64,000 bases of DNA, taken from assembly GCF_001678665.1 (NCBI RefSeq), contig NZ_LZRP01000001.1, positions 1 to 64,000 of the forward strand, read 5' to 3'. This stretch comes from Erythrobacter sp. QSSC1-22B. GTDB taxonomy: Bacteria; Pseudomonadota; Alphaproteobacteria; Sphingomonadales; Sphingomonadaceae. A program made the translations under genes and the position numbers. Numbering within the stretch: the first letter of the stretch is position 1; each line of letters opens with the position of its first letter. Below, piece after piece: positions 1 through 9,110 of the stretch. Below the pieces are notes generated by a model. The model was given only the letters and a program-made list of their open reading frames with translations, had not been told where the DNA came from and searched no databases.

Positions 1-402
1 ACATCAACCTCGACCGCTCAACCCCTTTCGAAACGGCCTCTAAGGGGATCCTTCTTGCACGCCGATCCACAAAGGGGGGCACCGAAAGTTCTTTTATAAC
101 GATTAGGTTGATAGCAGAGGCGCCGCTTTGGACAAAGACTGTGCAATCGGCGGACTTTCCGCTTGGCCAACACCCGGTAGATAAGATCCATGCCCGAAAA
201 CCAAGATCCCGCTGCCGGACCGAGCAGAAGCCCTTGGAGGGCTTGGCTTCATTTCAGGAGCGACTGGCTTAAGGCGCGGGTTTATCACCATTTCTCAGCT
301 AGCTTGCCGAAGCTTTGATCGCGGAGCGTTCGTTAACCATTTCTTAGGATTTAGCCGCCATTAACCATCATTGACGGGGGCGACGTACATAAAGGCAGAC
401 TA
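1..402. other. Leading intergenic stretch, no gene recognised
   Basis: I see no conserved protein or RNA here. A 42-codon plus-strand frame (190-318, ATG) reads plausibly as a small soluble protein but has only a weak ribosome-binding site. The 62-codon minus frame opposite it has no distinguishing feature. Confidence 0.4.
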
Positions 403-687
403 GTGTCCAATTCGCGTATCCTCGATGCAGCCGAACGTCTTCGGATCGTTGGCAACACATTGAACAATCCCGACGACGTAGCCATTGCACAGCAGTATGT
501 CCAAGAACTGGAAGCGCTTGCCGCCTGCGAGGTGACCACCTCTCCATCTGCGCGGCGTACAGCTCCAGAAGAAGAGCGCATGGCGATGCTTGGTAGCTCA
601 CTTAAGAAAGCATTTCGCTTGGATCATGGCCCTCACTTAAGCGAAGTTCTCGATTCTCTCAATTGTGTAAGTAGCCGCGCCGCATAG
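403..687 (+). CDS. Small hypothetical protein (94 aa)
   Basis: The frame starts with GTG, preceded at a suitable distance by AAAGGCA, which can serve as a ribosome-binding site. The product is a small soluble protein, rich in Ala, Leu and Glu over its first 45 residues and probably helical, with no signal peptide, membrane segment or motif I recognise. Its residue composition looks like real protein, unlike the frames on the other strand. It stands alone, with about 375 bp of apparently empty DNA after it. No function is assigned. Confidence 0.5.
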   Translation: MSNSRILDAAERLRIVGNTLNNPDDVAIAQQYVQELEALAACEVTTSPSARRTAPEEERMAMLGSSLKKAFRLDHGPHLSEVLDSLNCVSSRAA

Positions 688-1062
688 CAACATTTCGGTA
701 GAGCAATCGCCTATCAAGGGTGGTTTTTGTCCGTGAGATCTAGCCTCCGCTCCCCGCCGACCGGAAGCCCCCTTATGCATATTGCTTCGGTGTGCCCAAC
801 TGCCGAACGCCAAAAAATCGTGAGTCAGCCATTAGGGCGGCACAAGAGAATCCGGCGCTGCGAGACGAGGGCCGATGCACTGGTCGCCCTACAAATTTCG
901 ACGATTAGCATTACCGGGTACAATTGGGAGGTAAGTGGCCAGAAACCAACACTCCGACCTATGGCCTTTTCTAAATCTAACCGTAGGTCATTGAGACTAG
1001 CAGTGCTGAGAAAAGACGTTCGCCAGGCCCGCTAAGCGCTAGACCTCGGGAGCCTTATGAGT
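688..1062. other. Intergenic stretch, nothing recognised
   Basis: A 102-codon plus-strand frame opening with TTG (727-1035) is rich in Arg and Ser, has no ribosome-binding site and resembles nothing known to me. I treat it as non-coding. Confidence 0.35.
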
Positions 1063-2181
1063 TCAGATTTGAATGCGGTTCAGTGGCGCTGACATTTTGA
1101 ACTCGAACCCTTCTGGCTCAAAATTGAGGACTGAACTACCGCCAAAATAAGAGGCGAGCACACGTTCGATCATTTGGGAACCAAAACCGCTCTTTGTTGG
1201 ATAATGCACCTGCGGCCCTCCGCGTTCTCGCCAGATGAATTCGAACAAACCTTTATTTTCATTGCGATGCCAGACAATCATTACTTTGCCTCTTGCTTGA
1301 GACAGCGATCCATATTTTATCGCGTTGGTCGCCAATAGGTTAATTGCTAGAGAGAGCGCGAGAGTTTGTTGTGGCTTGAGGCGAAAATCGGGTCCTGAGA
1401 TTTCGAACTGGCCAGTTCCTTTGCGGTGAGGCGATAAAGCCCTTTCGGTCAACGAAGTTATACTCGAGCTCCTCCATTCATCATTTAGAAGTTCGGCATT
1501 TGCTTCTCCAATGACCACTATTCTAGCATGTATCGAGGCTTTGACAGCAACCAAATCGTCTGCATGTAATAAAGCCTGTCCGACTAATGATTGGATTAGG
1601 GTAAAGAGATTTTTTAACCGATGTTCCATTTCGTCGAGAAGCAAATGCTTTTGCCGCTCATTTGTCTTCAAAGAATGGATATCGGTACTGGTTCCCGTCC
1701 ATTGAAAAATGGTGCCATCCGACGACTGAGCTGGCTGAGCGCGAGTTAAGACCCACCGATATTCACCGGAATAGTGTTTGAGGCGATGCTCATTTTCGCA
1801 GGGCTTGCCTGTCGTAAGGCCAGCAAGCCAAGTATCTGCGACACGTTCAAAATCGTCAGGGTGAATCGCATTTTGCCAGCCCGATGAAATACCCGATCCG
1901 GGCTCCATTCCAATAAAGTCTTAGCAAGCCTGGTTGAAATAGTTTACATCGCCGTGACGGTCGGTGCGGAACACGAGTTGCGGTATCGTGTCTGCGATCG
2001 AAAATAAGGGAGCGTCGATCAGAGGATCGATGCTTCGGAGACTATAGTCTTTATTCTGACTGTAATCCACCATGAATAATGAATAGCAATCCTGGTTGGC
2101 CTTGGTTTTCCTAAATGGCTCGATACGAGAAGTTAGGCTTCCTGCACGCGCAAAGAAGCCGCCTGACCGGTAGGAGTCCAT
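1063..2181 (-). pseudogene. PAS-HWE sensor histidine kinase, interrupted by one in-frame TAA
   Basis: Two minus-strand frames (2181-1921 and 1908-1063) lie in the same phase and are separated by a single TAA at 1921-1923, with four open codons (Asp-Phe-Ile-Gly) between it and the next ATG. Together they make a kinase of about 372 codons: an N-terminal leader, a PAS fold whose start (PQLVFRTDRHGDVNYFNQAC) sits before the stop and whose remainder (NAIHPDDFERV, EYRWVLTRAQP) sits after it, then an HWE-family kinase core with the phosphoacceptor block EHRLKNLF, the N-box NLLATNAIKYG and the WRERGGP motif that names the family. The stop falls inside the PAS domain. Re-initiation at the ATG at 1908 would give a kinase core with a damaged sensor. 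No response regulator is adjacent. I read it as a recent nonsense pseudogene. Confidence 0.8.
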
Positions 2182-2230
2182 ACGAAACTGTCATGGAGCG
2201 TTCGGGCTGAGGGGTTTTTCCCCATTAACG

Positions 2231-2267
2231 GAAAGCAAGACGCCGCTAGTTTTTCAACCAGCGGCGC
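2231..2267 (-). terminator. Rho-independent terminator after the PEP-CTERM gene
   Basis: Read on the minus strand, a 12-bp stem (2267-2256 with 2251-2240, two G-U pairs) closes a 4-nt GAAA loop and is followed by a T-rich stretch. It lies about 20 bp beyond the stop codon of the PEP-CTERM gene. Confidence 0.65.
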
Positions 2268-2289
2268 TCCTAACCATGCTGGTTTGCAA

Positions 2290-3054
2290 TCAGGCGTAAG
2301 AGGGCGAAAAATTCCGTTTGCGCTTGGCGGTACGCATTGCCCCGCCAACGAAGCCAAAGCCTAACAGCATCATGGCCCAAGTGGAGGGTTCGGGGACGGC
2401 GGTGTCTGGAACTGAGCCGATATCTACGGCCCCATATCGTATTGTGCCGCCAGCCACGAGGTACTCGCCAGCGCCATCACCAAAGAACGTGACAGTTGAA
2501 AACGTATTTGAGCTATCAAACGCGCCGACAAAGTTCCGGTATCCATTCCCAGCTGCGAAACCAGGATTGTCAGTGCCCGAGTTAGCAGTCGCTACGAGGC
2601 GGGTCGCCCCACCGTCAAAGGCGATGAAGAGTGACGATGGGAAGCAGCAAGTCGCCCAGTCACCAATCTCAAGACCAAATGCGTTGATTGGGTTGGCGAA
2701 TGTAAAAGTCAAACCCGACGAGGGGAATGGCGAATTGGGGTTTATGCCGATCGACTCTCCGCCGATCGCCGCGCCGGCCGCATTCGTGGTAACCGGAAGG
2801 TAGCCTGTATCTAAAAAGCGATTGCTCCCATCCGTGGACGTGATGGTAAAACCAGTACGCGCCCAGGTATTTCCGTTTGCAAGATTAGAGAGCGTATCAA
2901 GCTGAACCGTACCGCCGTTGCTCGTAATTGTATTGTCGAAGATAACGGTTTGAGTGGGTATGGGCCCGTTCTGGATTGCCTGCGCCAGTGCAGGCGACGA
3001 GCCTGAAAAAGCAATGGACAGAGCAGACGCGGCGAACAAATGGTATTTAGCCAT
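2290..3054 (-). CDS. PEP-CTERM sorting-domain secreted protein
   Basis: Predicted exported protein of 254 aa. It begins with a signal peptide (MAKYHLFAASALSIAFSG, cleavage probably near ALAQA) and ends with a PEP-CTERM signal: VPEPSTWAMMLL, a short hydrophobic segment, then the basic tail RTAKRKR. In this family the C-terminal signal is recognised by an exosortase in the inner membrane, which cuts it and delivers the protein to the surface or extracellular matrix. The central part is a Gly/Asn/Thr-rich beta-type domain with no catalytic motif I recognise. I chose the ATG at 3054, not the one five codons upstream, because AAAGGA sits just before it. A terminator follows the gene. No exosortase gene lies in the window, so the sorting enzyme must be elsewhere. 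Confidence 0.85.
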   Translation of the reverse strand: MAKYHLFAASALSIAFSGSSPALAQAIQNGPIPTQTVIFDNTITSNGGTVQLDTLSNLANGNTWARTGFTITSTDGSNRFLDTGYLPVTTNAAGAAIGGESIGINPNSPFPSSGLTFTFANPINAFGLEIGDWATCCFPSSLFIAFDGGATRLVATANSGTDNPGFAAGNGYRNFVGAFDSSNTFSTVTFFGDGAGEYLVAGGTIRYGAVDIGSVPDTAVPEPSTWAMMLLGFGFVGGAMRTAKRKRNFSPSYA

Positions 3055-3069
3055 GGCGGTCCTTTCCAT

Positions 3070-4375
3070 AAAACGAATAGGTGCGCCAACAAGTGGCGGA
3101 CCTGCTCACTGCAGCGCTGCACATCAGCGCATCAAGTAAGCTGATGTCAGACTTCGTGCGACCAGTAGTCGATGTTCGACTCGACTGAGCATGACGTAGC
3201 TCAAATACGGGCGATTGAAAACATGATTAATACGACGTCAATCGTCGTAGCCCGCAAATAGGCCGGTATGCAGAGGAAACCGATCTTGTCGAGTCAGCTC
3301 GCTGATGTTCGAAGAAGCGCCGTATATCAGCAAGATGCTAATATCCCCGACTACTGTGTTGATGGACCGCCGCGTGTATTACGATGCTATTTCACGTACC
3401 GAGGACTCCAGCGGTTAGTTATCGTACATCGCAGGAAATATCCGGAACTAGGTAGCGACGGGAAGTCCGGCATTCAGGATAAGCCCCACCGAAACCGACG
3501 GACCGGGCTCGGGCTCGTTCCTCTCTATCGAGACCAAGTCGACCAAGAGGCAAGCAGACTTTCATTTGCGAAGGCGTCATGACGCGCTCGCCGCAATGAC
3601 CGCAGTCAGTCCATCCTTATTGCCACGTCTCATTCGTGAAGGTGTGTATGCTGCCTTAGCCGTCTTTGCCTTCGGAGGACTTGTTTTCATAAGCCCGAGT
3701 TCGGCTGTGGATTTAGAGAAACGGCTAAATTTGGACGACGTCTTAGAGTCGGTTTCAGAATGTCAGTCCACATGTGATCCTCCATCGATGTCTCGCAACA
3801 CCGATTGAATCACATCATGCTGATATCACACAACTTCATTTTCCGTCAGGCTCTAAGGTATATTTGCATCGATGAGCACTAGGTTATTGCGCATATCGCG
3901 TTGCCGCGGGAAAGCGGAGTGGTAGCCGGGATTATCTAGCGAACGAGGCTTAAACAACCAGATGGCGAGTGATATTTACTGTCACCTTACGGTTACCCCG
4001 CAAACGGACCCGGCATTTCCGACGCCGTGTCTTAGATTCCACGATTGAACCGCAGCTTTCGGGGTCGCCAAATATTACGTGGAATGACGTGTGCTTGGCG
4101 CGTTGCAGACCGGCCACTTCCGTAACAGCTGCACTTGGTCTATAAACGGTACATTCGCTTGGCAGCGATTGCTCTGGAGTCGCGGGCCATCTTTTTACGA
4201 AGCGTTTCCGCCATTCCAATAGGCCAAAATTTATGTCTAGTGCCCGCTCAAGAGTTTCCGGAATCATTCGCACCGAACTGCTACCGTGGAATAAGTATGC
4301 GGGCAAAGCAGTGGCATACCCCGCGATCAAGTTCTATCTCGGACAGATCGGCGGAAGCGCAATAGGTGATTCGCC
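3070..4375. other. 1.3-kb stretch with no confident gene
   Basis: Several short frames exist on both strands and none is convincing. The best is 3596-3808 (+), which would encode a 70-aa protein with one hydrophobic segment (about residues 15-35) but has no clear ribosome-binding site. A 126-codon minus frame (3950-4330) is basic and unrecognised. The DNA has a lower GC content than the core region downstream, in keeping with accessory or decayed sequence. Confidence 0.4.
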
Positions 4376-4783
4376 ATGGAAAAGCCGCAGGTCAGCTCTC
4401 CGAGCAATGCGCTAGGCCCACTCGATAAGTTACGGGTGTTGGTGGTCGAGGACGAGGTTCTAATATCGATGCTGCTGGCGGATGCGCTCGACGAGCTCGG
4501 CTGCGAGCTGATCGGCCCGTGCGATACGCTTAGCGCTGCGCTCGTTGCAGCCGAGGGTGGAGGCTATGACGTCGCCGTAGTCGATTTCAACCTCGAGGGA
4601 GAGCAGGCCACCCCGCTGACCCGGAGGCTAGCAGAGCTCGGCCATCCATTCGCAATCGCGAGCGGTGGCGGGACTGACGCGACCGGACATGGTGAAGCCG
4701 CCCATCTGCCTAAACCATTCAGGATCGAAGATGTGAAGTCGGTCTTGCGCGTGCTTGGTGGCCGAGCGGAAACGCGAAACTGA
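4376..4783 (+). CDS. Single-domain response regulator (receiver only)
   Basis: The 135-aa product is one CheY-like receiver domain with no output domain. The acidic pocket is at VVEDEV near residues 24-29, the phosphorylated Asp is in AVVDFNL near residue 69, the switch Ser is in IASGGG and the conserved Lys is in LPKPF. Stand-alone receivers of this kind are usually partners of HWE or hybrid kinases in alphaproteobacteria. There is no kinase next to it; the nearest is the broken HWE kinase 2.2 kb upstream, so the two may once have been a pair. An unassigned 1.3-kb stretch precedes it, and a C9 tract lies in the intergenic DNA after it. Confidence 0.85.
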   Translation: MEKPQVSSPSNALGPLDKLRVLVVEDEVLISMLLADALDELGCELIGPCDTLSAALVAAEGGGYDVAVVDFNLEGEQATPLTRRLAELGHPFAIASGGGTDATGHGEAAHLPKPFRIEDVKSVLRVLGGRAETRN

Positions 4784-5058
4784 AAGGGCCGGTTGCGACC
4801 GAAGCGATTTGCCAAAAGGAGACTGAAGGCTAGCCACCCAGGTCAAGCCATCCCCCCCCCTCCGCCCGAGACCACAAGACCGGTCAGGTACCTCAATGGT
4901 CCGCTCGGGTTGCTTGACAATAAGGTTGCACAGGCCGAGCCTAACGACTCGGTGATCGAGCCCTAACAATAGAAACCAACAAGAATGCGGTCGCTCCATT
5001 CGCTTGCTGATCCCAGCATGCGCAACGGCTTCTCTATAGAAGCTCGCCGGAGATTGAT

Positions 5059-6123
5059 ATGACTGAGCCTGATCCAGGCACCCTGAACCTCTTGGTAGGC
5101 AAGATGCTGGGTGATCTCGGCGGTGCCTTCAGCGTGCCGACGGTCCGCATTGGCATCCGTCTCGGCCTGTTTGATTCTTCGCATAAGCAGGGGCCAGCAA
5201 ATTCCGACCAACTCGCGATCCGGCTCGGGCTCGCAGAACGATATGTCCGGGAGTGGGCGCTAGCGCAGGCTGCTAACGGTTACGTTCAGTTTGATCCGGA
5301 AACGCAGCGCTTCAGCGTCTCTCCCGAGCAGGCGATGGTCTTGGTGATCAAGGACAGCCCTTTCTATCTGGAAGGCGCTTTCGAAACGGCAGCCGCAATG
5401 ATCGAGGGTGAGCCAAAGGTCGAGCACGGGTTCCGCACAGGAGAGGGCGTGGCCTGGGGCGAAAGCGCAGGATGCCTGTTTTGTGCGGTAGGAGCCTTCT
5501 TCCGACCCGGTTACGTTAACGGCCTTGTTCAGGCTTGGCTTCCAGCGCTCGAAGATATGGTGCCGCGGCTAGAAGCTGGGGCCAAGGTCGCGGACGTGGG
5601 CTGCGGCGTCGGGTTCTCAACTCTCCTAATGGCCGAGGCTTTCCCGCAGAGTCGCTTCATCGGTTACGACTTTCATAGCCCGTCAATCGAACAAGCGAGA
5701 GCCCATGCCGCGGCGCATGGGTTGAGTGATCGCGTCAAGTTCGAAACGGCTCCTGCTAAAGAGATTAACGAAGCCGATTTCGATCTGATCACCATGTTTG
5801 ACTGCTTACACGACATGAGCGATCCGAGTGGCTGTGCTGAACACTTGCTCAAGATTCTCAAGAAAGACGGCGCTTGGATGATTGTCGAGCCGATAGCGGG
5901 GAATAGTCCCGCTGAGAACGTCGGCAATCCCGTAAGTCGCCTCTATTACAATGCGTCCACAATGGTTTGTGTGCCGACATCGCTCGCCCAGGAGGTCGGC
6001 GAAGCGCTTGGCGCCCAAGCTGGAGAGGAGAGGCTCACGCAATTGATCAAAAATGCGGGTTTTGGCAGCGTCCGAAGGGCGACCGAAGGACCTTTCAACA
6101 TGGTCCTGGAAGCGCGACCGTAG
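5059..6123 (+). CDS. SAM-dependent class I methyltransferase with N-terminal winged helix
   Basis: A 354-aa cytoplasmic protein. Residues about 20-90 form a winged-helix-like dimerisation region of the sort that precedes the catalytic domain in O-methyltransferases and related enzymes. From about residue 165 there is a Rossmann-type methyltransferase domain with motif I VADVGCGVGFST, the acidic residue for the SAM ribose in FIGYDFHS, and the later motifs DLITMFDCLHD and GAWMIVEP. The substrate cannot be read from sequence; relatives act on small molecules. GGAG upstream of the ATG supports the start. The gene is monocistronic, with no biosynthetic partners on either side. Confidence 0.8.
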   Translation: MTEPDPGTLNLLVGKMLGDLGGAFSVPTVRIGIRLGLFDSSHKQGPANSDQLAIRLGLAERYVREWALAQAANGYVQFDPETQRFSVSPEQAMVLVIKDSPFYLEGAFETAAAMIEGEPKVEHGFRTGEGVAWGESAGCLFCAVGAFFRPGYVNGLVQAWLPALEDMVPRLEAGAKVADVGCGVGFSTLLMAEAFPQSRFIGYDFHSPSIEQARAHAAAHGLSDRVKFETAPAKEINEADFDLITMFDCLHDMSDPSGCAEHLLKILKKDGAWMIVEPIAGNSPAENVGNPVSRLYYNASTMVCVPTSLAQEVGEALGAQAGEERLTQLIKNAGFGSVRRATEGPFNMVLEARP

Positions 6124-6332
6124 CGAAAATTCCTTTCTGAGGGTCCCGAAGCCACCCAGTTCACGCTATTCCCAGTGACTCGCCAAGACCCTGAAACTTG
6201 GCAGGCGGCTGTGGCCTGATTTTTGCCAGGCGTGGAATTTCGCGGATCGGCCCAATCGCAGACATGATGCTCTTCATGCTGGTCGGCTCGTATTGGGAAC
6301 GGCGGCCTTTTCCCAGCTTGCGCTAAACCTAT

Positions 6333-7313
6333 TCACATGGATCCCTTTGCCCAGTCCTGCCACTCTGGAATCAGTTCAGCGGGCAGGGCGGCGACAAATG
6401 TCTTGTCCAGGGGATAGTGTGGCATAGCTTTAGCCACAGCGGACAGGAGGGCAGCACCCTGGAGACGGTCTTTCCTGCGCTTAAGCGGGTTGCGTTTCGC
6501 CTGCTCCCCTAACCACAGCTTATGCAGCGCAAACCAACGCGGATCGGGCGCTACGATGCGCGCCGGGGTGCCATCGCGACATGGCACAACCTGATTGACA
6601 TATCGACCGGGAAGGAGCCATTCTTGCTCTGGCAAGGGGACAGGCCGCGGCCTGTCCGATGCGCTAAGTGTATCTGCCCGGGACGGCGCCACTAGCAATT
6701 CCACTTCATAGGCCTTGGCATTGCGGGCCTGAAAATCGCGCTCGGAATTGATTGTAAAGGTGGGGTCCACGGCTTTAAGAAGATCCCAAACCTGTGCGCC
6801 GCCCTCCGCTTCCTCGGCCGCCCAAGCGAGATCGAAATCCTCCGTCTCGTCCGGTACGCCGATGAATGCACCAGCCATTTCCAACGAGTATGCTGCCATC
6901 GCATTGGTGCCGACGACTAACAGGTGGCTACCTAGTAGGTTGCGGCGGTCGGCTTCGCGCAGGATCGGTCCGGCGTCGGCGGACAGCATGGGAAGCCGCA
7001 GGGCGCGAGCGATCCTGCTGCTCTCCGTCAAAGATTCCTTGGAGCCGTCCCTCCGTTCTTTGGCAGCAGCCTTTTCCTTACGGTAGAGCGCAAGCATGCG
7101 CGCCTTCTTATTGTCCCACGCGCCCAAGCTCGTTCCATTTCCCCCTCGATCATTGATCTCGTAAAGATACTCGTATTCACCCACCTTCTTGCGCCGTAAA
7201 TCATAGGGCAGGGCGCCCAGCGCGCGCTCTGCTGCGATCCATACCTCGTATCGCTGGTGGAGATTGATGAGCGCGCGCTCTTGTTCGGAGCTGAAGGGCT
7301 TGATTGTCGGCAT
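6333..7313 (-). CDS. GSU2403-type nucleotidyltransferase-fold protein
   Basis: A 326-aa soluble protein. The middle part (VVGTNAMAAYS near residue 135, then a short acidic ETEDFDLAW) looks like a minimal nucleotidyltransferase fold, with a Gly-containing start and two metal-binding Asp residues. This matches the family known as GSU2403 nucleotidyltransferase-fold proteins, whose biological role is not established. The N-terminal third is charged and helical (RKKARMLALYRKEKAAAKERR). The C-terminal third contains DPRWFALHKLWL and a Lys/Arg-rich stretch, both usual in this family. The gene is solitary and flanked by decayed DNA with a transposase remnant, so it may be part of an acquired segment. 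Confidence 0.65.
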   Translation of the reverse strand: MPTIKPFSSEQERALINLHQRYEVWIAAERALGALPYDLRRKKVGEYEYLYEINDRGGNGTSLGAWDNKKARMLALYRKEKAAAKERRDGSKESLTESSRIARALRLPMLSADAGPILREADRRNLLGSHLLVVGTNAMAAYSLEMAGAFIGVPDETEDFDLAWAAEEAEGGAQVWDLLKAVDPTFTINSERDFQARNAKAYEVELLVAPSRADTLSASDRPRPVPLPEQEWLLPGRYVNQVVPCRDGTPARIVAPDPRWFALHKLWLGEQAKRNPLKRRKDRLQGAALLSAVAKAMPHYPLDKTFVAALPAELIPEWQDWAKGSM

Positions 7314-7587
7314 TTACGACGTTTATCCCACGATTTGCGCCAGTGCAAGAATGTGGGATAAACTTGCCGTCCAGCGCGATCAATCCTCGCGTCATCAAGC
7401 CTCATCTATGACTTTTACAACAACGGCCGGCACTTCGGCGGCATCTCAGGCCGTCGGATAAGTCGCGGATAGCACCTTTCCAAAGGCCTCCTGCAAGTGC
7501 GCCTGGTCTTCCTGGACTCACCGAGCGTTTCGTCGGCTCCTTTGCGGAACGAACAGGCGCCTGCGACACCGGTCCTTGCGAGGTCTA

Positions 7588-7704
7588 GCTTACTATGTTC
7601 GCAACGGCATGACCTCGCTGTTCGCAGCGCTTGACATTGCCGCAAGGGCGGTAGTCGTATCGGACATCACGGATCGTGCTTTTTCGGAAGACCGTTATCA
7701 GTGA
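7588..7704 (+). pseudogene. Remnant of an IS630-type transposase
   Basis: The plus frame from about 7588 reads LAYYVRNGMTSLFAALDIA and is open to a TGA at 7702. This peptide is a close match to the block around the second catalytic Asp of IS630-family (DDE) transposases, typically YVRNGMTSLFAALD. The rest of the transposase cannot be followed on either side and no inverted repeats are visible. It is a short fossil in a gene-poor stretch (7314-8172). Confidence 0.45.
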
Positions 7705-7830
7705 GGCTAAAAGTGTGGCTTTCCCGATCTTTGTGGATTTCCGCGATCCGATCAGTAATCCCGAGGTCGTTGCGAATGATTTGGATGCCGGGAACCATGT
7801 TTAAATCGTCGCTTCATTGAGGCGTTGCGA

Positions 7831-8148
7831 CTATCTTTGTTCCGCAAGAGCAAAGATGTGAGCTCGACGCCGTTCAGGAGACCAGCCCTCGCGCTCAGAC
7901 ATTTCGAAGAGGCGAATTTCATCGGATGTTAGCGGATTGCCTTCGATTTTTTGGCGACCTACACCCGGGATTCGGTCGCTTTTTGTTCGCAAGTGAAGAT
8001 CGCCGGTGACAATGCGCGCAGTCAAGATGGCTGATGCATTCGAATCAGTCGGCCTATTTTGCCCTCCAGTCCCTTTGAGCTCATTGCTTCTCTCGTTCGT
8101 CAGCATTGCTATAGGCCGAAGTTGGATCGCAGGGACCTGACAATTCAA
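7831..8148 (-). CDS. Hypothetical protein, start uncertain, perhaps truncated
   Basis: The last 60 or so residues (GDLHLRTKSDRIPGVGRQ, then ERRRAHIFALAEQR) read like the end of a real soluble protein, while the first 40 residues do not and may be untranslated. A TTG near 8025 is a possible start. I do not recognise the family. The position next to a transposase remnant fits a gene cut by rearrangement. Confidence 0.3.
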   Translation of the reverse strand: MNCQVPAIQLRPIAMLTNERSNELKGTGGQNRPTDSNASAILTARIVTGDLHLRTKSDRIPGVGRQKIEGNPLTSDEIRLFEMSEREGWSPERRRAHIFALAEQR

Positions 8149-8172
8149 TCTGAAACGCTTCGTCCGCTAAAC

Positions 8173-9081
8173 CTAGTCGGATTGCATTTTGATGCCATTC
8201 CGCTGGTAGATCCGCACCCAATCGATCTCCATGGCGATTTCGTCGTTCTGGATGCGCTCTGCGGTATGGGCCGGGAGTCCCTTGTAGGGCTCGGAAATGC
8301 CATTGGTCTTGAACGGATAGACGCCGCCAACCGCGAAGTTCAGGATGATGTGCTTCGGGGTATCGAACTGCCACTCACCGTAATTCTCGACCATGGGACG
8401 GGTCACGCGATAGGTCAGCCGGCCATCGATCTTGAACAGGATGCGTTCGGCATTCCAGTCGACCTCGTATTCGTGCCAGTCGGTGACGTCGGTGCCCGGA
8501 TCGAAGAAATACTTGTTCACGAGCGGGGTTTCGCCCGAATAGCCGGGGCCGTGGAGCGCGACCCCGGTCCAGTCCGCCTCGCCGACATATTCCATGATGT
8601 CGATCTCGCCGGTCTCGGGCCAGGTGCCGTTGCCGAGCAGCCAGAAAGCGGGCCACACCCCGACGGCATCGGGCATGCGGATCCGTGCGACCGCACGGCC
8701 ATGGGTGAAGTCGAAGCGGTCCTCGCTGGTAATCCGTCCCGACACGAAATCGGCCTTGCGCCCCGTGGGCGTCTCGAAACCTTCGCGAAACCGCGGTTGC
8801 AGGACCAAGACACCGTCGGTGGCCCCATCGACGCTTCCCGCGGGCGCGAAGCGGATCGTTTCGGGCGAATCGATATAGGCCTGCTCTTCTTCATTGACCC
8901 AGAAATCGGGGCCGATGGCGTTCCATTTCGTCCTGTCGAGTGTGGGGAGGTCGAACTCGTCGGCGAAAACCAGCCGCTCGGTCTCATCGACCTGGGCCGA
9001 GACCGGTCCGGGCGTGAAGACGCAGCCTGCGGCCATCGCCGACATCGCGGCAGCGAGCATGAGTGATTTGGTCCTGATCAT
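8173..9081 (-). CDS. GH16 endo-beta-glucanase (laminarinase-like) lipoprotein
   Basis: A 302-aa exported enzyme expected to cut internal beta-1,3 (or mixed 1,3/1,4) glucan bonds with retention of configuration. The family signature GEIDIMEY lies at residues 158-165, giving Glu159 as nucleophile and Glu164 as acid/base. It sits in a beta-jelly-roll domain covering about residues 35-300 (LVFADEFD, WPAFWLLG, WHEYEVDW). The N-terminus is a signal peptide ending in the lipobox AAGC (Cys20), so the protein is probably anchored in the outer or inner membrane. It is the last gene of an operon behind the sugar permease (29-bp gap) and the GH3 enzyme. The substrate range within GH16 is inferred from context. 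Confidence 0.9.
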   Translation of the reverse strand: MIRTKSLMLAAAMSAMAAGCVFTPGPVSAQVDETERLVFADEFDLPTLDRTKWNAIGPDFWVNEEEQAYIDSPETIRFAPAGSVDGATDGVLVLQPRFREGFETPTGRKADFVSGRITSEDRFDFTHGRAVARIRMPDAVGVWPAFWLLGNGTWPETGEIDIMEYVGEADWTGVALHGPGYSGETPLVNKYFFDPGTDVTDWHEYEVDWNAERILFKIDGRLTYRVTRPMVENYGEWQFDTPKHIILNFAVGGVYPFKTNGISEPYKGLPAHTAERIQNDEIAMEIDWVRIYQRNGIKMQSD

Positions 9082-9110
9082 AGATTCGCCCCTTCAGATG
9101 CAATGGTGTG

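Noticed and set aside
190..318. Possible 42-aa small protein
   Set aside because: Only a weak ribosome-binding site and no known relative; kept as a remark in the gap entry.
727..1035. 102-codon frame starting with TTG
   Set aside because: No ribosome-binding site, Arg/Ser-rich composition and no resemblance to any family.
1921..1923. Programmed read-through or selenocysteine at the kinase stop
   Set aside because: The codon is TAA, not TGA, and there is no downstream structure to suggest recoding.
4852..4860. C9 tract as a phase-variation site
   Set aside because: It lies in intergenic DNA away from any start codon or promoter I can identify.
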